Assembly: GCA_016281775.1 (NCBI GenBank)
Contig: JAEEJH010000044.1
Span: forward strand, 1-32,772
DNA: 32,772 nucleotides
DNA from: Clostridiales bacterium
GTDB taxonomy: Bacteria > Bacillota > Clostridia > Oscillospirales > CAG-272
Direction of reading: 5' to 3'
In this document: in pieces, positions 7,658-16,600 of the stretch
Position numbering within the stretch: position 1 is the stretch's first letter
Layout of the letters: each line of letters begins with the position of its first letter
Translations under genes and position numbers: made by a program
Notes under the pieces: model-generated
The model's input: only the letters and a program-made list of their open reading frames with translations
Database searches by the model: none
What the model was told of the DNA's origin: nothing

Positions 7658-10600
7658 ATGCGCGGATTTTCTATAAAATTATTGAGTGTAATTTTGATAT
7701 CGTCTATGCTTGCCGGTTTTATACCCGGCGCGGCGTCGGCTTTTGCTTTCGGCGTTCAAGATTATGAAAAGGCAGAAAGTGTCGTAAAAGACAATGCTGA
7801 TCTTGACGCCGGAATACAAACCCGCGCTGAAAAATTAAGCGAGCGGATACCGGTCTTGCCGGGTCAGCAGATACCCGGCAACTGTACCGTGATCGACGAT
7901 CCTGTTTACGGTCACGTCGTCGGCTATGAATTAAAAAAGGGACATACCCTCTGTATAAGTGACGACAGTTATGAAGCGCTTGATTTTCTGCGGTACTGGG
8001 ATGAAAAAACGAGCCTTAAAAACAAAACGCTTTCTGTTCTCGGCGACAGTATCAGTACGTTTGCCGGTTACGTGCCGACGGCTGACGGGTACAATCTCGA
8101 GCATCTTTCAAGATATCCGCAGGACAATCTTCTGACAGACGTAAATGAGACGTGGTGGATGCAGCTTGTCGACCGCCTCGGCGCGAGGCTCGGCATAAAC
8201 GACAGCTGGAGAGGCGCAACCGTAAGCGGCGCGCATCCGGTTACGACCGGAGCGACCGGCGAAGACGCCGCGATGTTCAATTTACAGCGAATAAAGAATC
8301 TCGGCGCGAACGGCACGCCGGATGTGATCGTTTTATTCGGCGGATCGAACGATTACGCGCACGTGTCGAAACTCGGCTCGTTCGACGCCGCTTCGGCTCC
8401 GACAGAACCGGACTTTTCGGCTGTCAAATACGATAATCTTGCAGACGGTTACGTTGAGACGCTTCTGCGGTTCAGATATTTCTATCCCGACGCTCTCGTT
8501 ATCTCCGTTTTGCCGGGCGTGACGAAAAGTTATTATTCAAACGATAAGCTGGCCGCGGGCAACACTTTACTGAAACGTATATGCGATCATTACGGCGTGC
8601 CTTACGTCGATCTGTACGAAAGCGATCTTACGGTCGGCATGCTGCCCGACGGCATTCATCCGAACGTCGAGGGAATGGACGTTATTACGGACGTTCTGAT
8701 CGATCTGATCCGCACGATACCGGTAAAACCCGGTGAAAACACCGTTTATCCCGTTTCTCATACGCTTACAAACGCCAAAGCGTCTTTGAGCTACTATAAA
8801 GGCGTGACGGAAGGCGCGGCGTTCGCCGAAACCGTCACGGGTAAGGACCTGAGCGTTACGGTCATGATGGGCGGCAAAGATATAACCGCAAACTGTTACG
8901 CAGACGGCGTTATAAATATACCCGCCGTCACGGGAGAAATACAGATAACCGTGACCGGCACAAACGATATTTTTGAAGGTCACCTCTCCGCTCTGCCGGA
9001 AAATATCTGTGCGGGGGTAAACCTCTGGAGTATTCTGCCGCACGATCCGAAATATTACTCGCCGAATCAGGGCTGGGGTTACACGACCGTACCGGCTCCG
9101 TCCGTCACGTTTGAAATACAGCCGGGCGAGAAGATATACGCTTCTTCGTTCGGCAAGATCGGAGAAAACGGCAGCGACAAGCACAGCGGTATCCGCGTGA
9201 CGTTTTTCAGCGATAACGGAGTTCTCGTCAGTCTCGATCCCGGCGCGATCTATTCTGAATTTGAGCAGAACGGCTTTATCACCGCACCGGATGGCGCGAA
9301 ATACGTCAACGTTCCCATGTGGGGCGACAATGCGGAATGGGAGCTTTATCTGCCCGGCAGAGGCCACGATTTCGGCGGCGAAGCGCACGGAGTCTGCAGT
9401 ATCTGCGGCAAAGGTCTGTTAGAAATGCTGTACGACGACAGGCTCGACGTGTCGGATAAAGAAGTTTCGATAATCGACGCGGGAACTCCGACGTCTTATA
9501 AGGCCGGCTCCGGCGGCAGTACGCCGGATGACGCGGTCATATGTCTTGACAGCGGAAAGCTGATCGCCTGCGGCATCGGTACAGCGACGGTTTCGATAGA
9601 CGGAACGGTATATACGGTCAATGTTACGGCGGCGCCGATCTCGCTGTTTATGATAACCGGGCACAGCATCGGCGCGGGGGTCAAAGGCGACGCGTCGCTG
9701 TCCGCGCTCTGCCCCGACGGTCAGGTATACAGCTCGTTCGGGACAAACAATCTGCCCGCCGCTGTTTCCGGGCTCGGCATCGGATTTGCCGCGGAAAACA
9801 AACCTCCGAAGATATACGCTCTAAATAAGGGCGGAGGCGGAACGGTCGGCGAAGGCGGCGGCCTCGGTCTGTACTGGAACAGGCTGACCGGAGAAAAAGT
9901 CTGGATAATCAACGTTGCCGTGGGCGGAACGTGCCTCAAAAACTGGCTGCCCGAAACGACGGCTTACGCTAACGCCGTAAGTCAGTATAAGCGAGCCGCG
10001 CAGATACTCAATAACGAGATCGCGGCGGGTCATTATACGCTTTCACACACAGGAGTGATATATCACAGCGCGGCGAATTACTCATATCAGAACGTGGAGT
10101 TTACGGACGAGGATCTTCAAACGTGGTTCTCCGAGTTCTGGGGCGGCTTGAAATCCGAGCTTGACGCCGATATAAACGGCGACGGAAAAGGCGACGCACC
10201 GGAATTCTGCGCTTTCGTACCGATCTGGACTAAAAGCGCAATGTATACTTACAATACCGACAAACCGGCGACGTATTATATGTCGGCGTCGGCGGAATAT
10301 CCCGATATGTTCACCGCTTCCGTCTGCTGCCGCGACTGGCTCACGGACGGCGGCGTTGCAGATAGCTTTCCGACGCCGGACTATACGATGCAGAACGGGA
10401 CGGAGCCCGACCGTCCACTGACGTTTTCGGAAGTCTTCGCGTCGGACAGAGTCCATCTGCAACAGATCAGCTATAACGCTCTCGGCGAAGATATAGCCGC
10501 TGATATATACCGCCGTATTTACGGAAGCAACGGTTTGACTTCATTTTCGCTTATGCATACGGACGGCGTGACCGGGGTCTCCGACTCGGTAAGTTTTGCC

Positions 10601-13600
10601 TGCGGTGAAAGCCTTACGCTCGTTCCGGTTACTGAGCCCGTAACGGTATCGTCTCTGCGGTTCGAAGCTTCCGGCACTGTCGAAATAGTTTATCCTCTTA
10701 CGGTGATCCCTAAGCATAACGGAAGCGGAATGCTGAACGTTTATGACGGAGATACTCTGATCCGCAGCGTGCAGTTCGTCTGCACCGGTTTTGACGACCG
10801 TATCGATATGAGATACGACGACAGATACGACGTATCCGGTAAAGAAGTTACGATCATCGGCGCGGGAACCCCGACGTCTTACAAAGTAGGTTACGGAGTG
10901 ACGGAAAATACGCCGGACGAGGCTGTCGTGCGGCTTGAAAACAGCAAACTCATCGCCTGTGGTATCGGCGAGGCGACGGTTTCAATAGACGGAGTTGTAT
11001 ATACCGTCAACGTCAAATCGGCGCCGATCTCGCTTCTGCTTTTGATCGGTCAGAGCAATATGCGCGGCTCGGAAGGCAACGCGGATCAGTCGATAGTCTG
11101 CCCCGAAGGGCAGGTCTACGCGACTTACGGCGACGACCGCGGCGCTTCAAATACCGAATTCACGGTTTCTACGGCGCGTTATTTCGCGGCAAGCGCGCTC
11201 GCCGGCGAATACAGCAGCGTAAACGTTGAAGGCACGGCGGAGTGCCTTTCCGGCTATCCGCTTTACACGCTTTGCGAAGAAGGCGCCGGCAAAATGGGAC
11301 CCGACAGCGGATTCGCTTACGAATGGGTAAAAGCGACCGGAGAAAAGGTCTGGGTAGTCAACGCCGCGCACGGCGGCACGGCGATCAGCGCGTGGCAGAA
11401 AGGCGGCAAGGAATATAACGAAGCTCTGCTTCTGTTCACCGCCTGCCGCGAAACGCTTCAGAAAGAGATCGCCGCCGGACACTATACCCTCTCGCATATG
11501 GGTTATTTCTGGTGCCAGGGCTGCAGCGATGCGTCTCAGACGGCTGAATGGTATATCAACAAATTCACGGCGATGCATCAAAATCTCAAAGCCGACAATA
11601 CGTTCGATCACGATCTCGATCCGTCTACGCCGGATATAACGTTTGAATTCGCCGGTATCATACCGATACTGCACGGGCTGAATTCGTACAGAGCCGGCGT
11701 GTATAACGATCCGCTTGTAGGCGCTCATTACGAATCTTACAGGACGCTCACGTTCAACGGGCCGCGCGCGGCGCAGTATTTCATGTGCTCCGACCCGGAT
11801 ATGCCTGACGTTTATATGGTATGCGATATCGGCGCCGGCTGGATGCGTATGCCCGACGGCTCTGACGGAGTTGCCGCGTACTTTGAATCGCATTACGAAA
11901 ACGGCACGGTCAACTATCAGACGCAGGTGCCGCAGTCTGCTTCGTGGTATAAGCCGACGACTCCCGCCGCGGTACACGATACGATACACTACAATCAGAT
12001 CGGTTACAACGAAGTCGGTATAGAGTCGGCGAGAAACATGCTCATTCTGCTCGGCGTACTGCCCGATACCGAAGAAGAAACGACTGTAAAATTCGTAAAC
12101 TGGACCGGTTACGAGGAAGTTTCGGAGATCACGGCGAGAAAGAGCGCTTCATCGGAAACGCTGATCGTCCCGATTGTTTCTCCGTGTTACCGTTCCAAAC
12201 AGGTCACTTATACGGTAAGCGAAGGATTGAATTATTCTTACTACGATCTTACCGCTTCGTCATCCGACGTTACCGGTACGCTTACGGCGCACGGAGCCGA
12301 AGGTTTCGTTTCGGTCGTACCGCGCGAATACAAAACTTTCCGCTTTGAAACGGATAACGGAAGTTTTATAAGCGTCGGCGAGACGGAAAACAAAACGTCT
12401 TTCGTGTCGGGCGGTATGGATTCCGGCGTGTTCACTAACGCGCGGATCGCGCTTTACGAAAGTGTAATGCTCGATCACGACCAAAGTTGGGCGCTCGAAA
12501 TAAAGATGACCGGTCCGTGGTATTCCGACAGTATGCCGAAGCTCAAAAAACTGCTTAGCGCTGACGGCGCGGCTTCTACGGTCGGAGCGTATAACCTGAT
12601 AGTAGGCGGAAATAACAGCAGGATATGGCTCGGTTATTATAACGGCACGACTCACGTCGGCTGCGGCATCAACCTCGCCGAATACGGAATAAGCATGTCC
12701 GACACTCATATTTACCGGCTGTATAATCAGGTAAACGAAGACGGTACGAATCAGATACTGCTTTACGTGGACGGGCAGTTCGTCGCTCCGATGACGCGCT
12801 ATATAACCGGCGACAACGGAGACACAGGCACGGAATCGCAGATGCTCTGCGGCGTCGATCTTCACTTCGGATATCTCGGTGCGGTCAACTATCCGCTCGA
12901 CAACGGTTCGATAGAATATCTGCATATAATCGAATCCGGCGCGGATGAAAACACGCATATCCATGATTTCGGCACGTGGCAGACCGTTACGCTTCCGTCC
13001 GCCGAAGGACCGGGGACCGACAGACGCGAATGCTCGCTTTGCGGACTTGAACAGACCCGCGCCGTTGACGGCGTATGGCAGAAATACGCTCTGTCGGATC
13101 ATTTGCAGCAAATGCCCGAATACGTCTGCCGCGATCTAAACCTCTGGGCTGTTCTGCCTCACGACACGTACTATTTTGCAAGCGGCAGAGCGTGGGGAAC
13201 GCATTCTTCGGGCACCGTACATTCGGTAACGATACCGATCATCCCGGGTGAGCGTATATACGCTTCGTCGTTCGGCAAAGCCGCAGAAAACGGTCACCCG
13301 ACGTCAAACGGCATACGCACCACGTTTTTCGATATTTACGGTATACTCAAGACCTACGAACCGTCGCAGGTCTATGCTGAATTCAGCAGCAACGGCGGTT
13401 ACATTACTGCGCCCGAAGGAGCCGCGTATATAAATATCGCGATGTGGACGGATACCGACGAATGGGAGATATATCTGCTTGACCGCGACCACACGTATTT
13501 TACGACCGTTACCGAACCGACCTGTACGGAAGGCGGCTTCACCTCCCACATCTGCGGTTCATGCGGTCAGGGAGATAAATACGATTATACCGAAGCGACG

Positions 13601-16600
13601 GGGCATACCGTCGTTAACGATCTCAGGATCATGCCCACGAACGCTAAGAACGGATTTACCGAAGGCAGTCACTGCTCTGTTTGCGGCGAAGTATTCGAGG
13701 CTCAGCAGATCATACCGGCTAAGGGTTACGACTGGATGACCGAAGACGGGAAGTTCAAGGTTATGTTCATCGGCGGAAGCTATTCCGAAGACGCGACGAA
13801 TTCCGGTCAGGGAATGACGACGAGCCTCCTGCTCGACGCGCTTCAGGCTCTGCTCGGCGACGATATAGAAATAACGGTAGGTCTTTGCTATGCCGGTGGC
13901 AAAGCGATAGCGTGGCACGCCACGCAGGCCGAAAGAGACACGAAGATATATTCTCTGCGCATAATAACGACGGGCGGTACGTGGAATAACGTCGGCAAGT
14001 ATACCTCCGCCGAGGCTCTTTCCTGGACCGATTGGGACGCCGTGGTACTTCAGCCCTCTCAGGCGGAGGCGAGAAACGGCGTAGACAGCAACCGCAACGG
14101 CGACAGCGAAGACGAAAAGTTCTACGACTACGACGCGTCGGTACCTTATATGCTCGATCACATCTCCGCATATGCTCCGCAAGCGGAAATATACTACTAT
14201 GAGCTATGGGCGACAAATAAGAACACGGAGATAAATACGGGTCTTTCGGCGTACAACATGATCGCTTCGGTCACGCTCGACGCCATGCATTATATTGGTA
14301 CGAATAATTCATACGTTTTCTCCGACGCGGTACCGGTAGGCGCGGCGATACAGACGGCGCGCACTACGTATCTGACGCTGCTTAACTATAATCAGGATGA
14401 AACGATAACCTTGGAGACCGACCCGCAGTTCGGCCTGCAGCGAGACGTAAGCCATCTGAGCTTCAACATCGGACGCTATATCGCGGCTATGACGTTTGCC
14501 GAAACGCTCATACCGGAAGAACTTCGCGTCGAAGGGTATTCTCTGCCCCCGACCAGAGTGACCGAATCGGTAGGCGTTTTGCCGCGTGAATACGGGGAAA
14601 TCGCCCGGGAGGCGATCCGCCGCGCTGTGAGCCGCTGGCACGGTGCTGAACAAACGCTGACCGTACTGCCGATAGAAGGATACGAGACCGACCCGACGCC
14701 GGGCACGGCCGAGGCTTTGTCGGGATACGTCTATACGGTATGCCGTACAGATTCTTCGGAAAAACTGCTTACGTTTATAAAACATGTCGTAGGCGAAAAA
14801 TTACCGGAAGATTATCACGTTGAAAAAGTTGAGATCGAATACAGCCCGATACCGGAAGCCGATCCGCTGTACAAAGTGACGATACGTTACGGATATACGT
14901 TCGCCTCATTTTACGCATCGGTGATCGTCGCCGATCATTCTTATGAAACGGAGATAACGCTTCCGACCTGTACGGAACAAGGCTTCACTACGTATACGTG
15001 TACGCATTGCGGTTTCACTTACGTCGGTTCGTATACCGGCCCGCTCGGGCATGATTACACGTCGGCAGTTACCGCTCCGACCTGCACAGAGCAAGGCTAC
15101 ACAACATATACCTGCTCGCGCTGCGGAGACAGTTATGCGGATAATTATACAGATGCGCTTGGGCACAACTTTGAAAACGGTATTTGTACTGTTTGCTCCG
15201 TCGCACAGTGGGATACCGACGGCGACGGCGTGCTGGAAATTCTGGCTATCGGCAACAGTTTTTCAGAGAATGCGTTGAGAGTCGCGTATCAGATAGCCCG
15301 CGGTCTTGGTATTAAAAATATCGTCATCGGTCATCTTTACATCGCCGGCTCTTCGCTGAATACACATGCCACGAACGCTGTAGGCGATCTGGCAAAGTAC
15401 ACATACTACTATAACGACAACGGTTCCTGGGTCCAGACCGACAACTATAAGATAAGCACCGCTCTGGAATCACGCAGCTGGGACTACGTTTCCATGCAGC
15501 AGGTCAGCAAGTTAAGCGGTGTGGAAAGCACCTACAATGAAGATCTGACCGATTTGATCGCTTACGTAAAGGCCCGCTCCGATGCAAAGCTGGTTTGGCA
15601 TATGACATGGGCATATCAGCAGGATCCCACCCTTTATGGATTTGCGACCTATAATAAAGACCAGATGACCATGTACAACGCCATCGTTTCCGCAACTCTG
15701 AACAAGATCGTCACCAACAGCGACTTTGATTTGATCGTTCCCAACGGTACTGCGGTGCAGAATGCCCGCACCTCCCTTTTGGGTGACAATATCACTCAGG
15801 ACGGTTATCATATGAGTAACGACTACGGCTGTTATCTGACCGGTCTGATGTTCATAAGGACAGTCACCGGCTTGCCCGTGGATAATATCACCTATATTCC
15901 TTCAAATATGGATGAGCTGAAGATGGCGATCGCCATCGAATCCGTTAACAACGCCTATATAAACCCATTTGACGTGACGAATTCCATATACGTACATACC
16001 CACAGCTACACATCGACCGTCACCGACCCCACCTGCACCGAACAGGGATATACCACCTATACGTGCGCTTGCGGGGACAGTTATATTGACGATTACGTTG
16101 ACGCGCTCGGGCACGATTACGTTTCGACCGTGACGGAGCCGACGTGTACCGAAGCGGGATATACGACATACGTCTGCTCAAGGTGTGAAGACACTTACAT
16201 TGACGAGCATACCGACGCGCTCGGTCACGATTTCGGCGCGTGGTTACAGATTTACGCTCCGACGTGCGCGGCGGAAGGCAAAGACGAAAGAGAATGCGCC
16301 GTATGCGGTGAAAAAGAATACCGCGATACGAGAGCGGCGGGGACGGATGCTCTGATACAGGTATCCTCTTCTCTGCCGGACGGATATTTCACGGGCAAGA
16401 AGATCGTCTGCATCGGCGACAGTATAACCGCCGGAAGCGGCGCGACGGTCGGCATAAACGATTACGTGACCGTGCTCGGTCAGCTTCTGGGCGCGGATAT
16501 GACGCGGCTCGGGCTTGCCGGTTCCGTTATGTGCACCGGAGGTCATAAACCGTGCAACTACGAAAAGCTCGGAAAAATACCGGCTTACGCCGATATCGTC

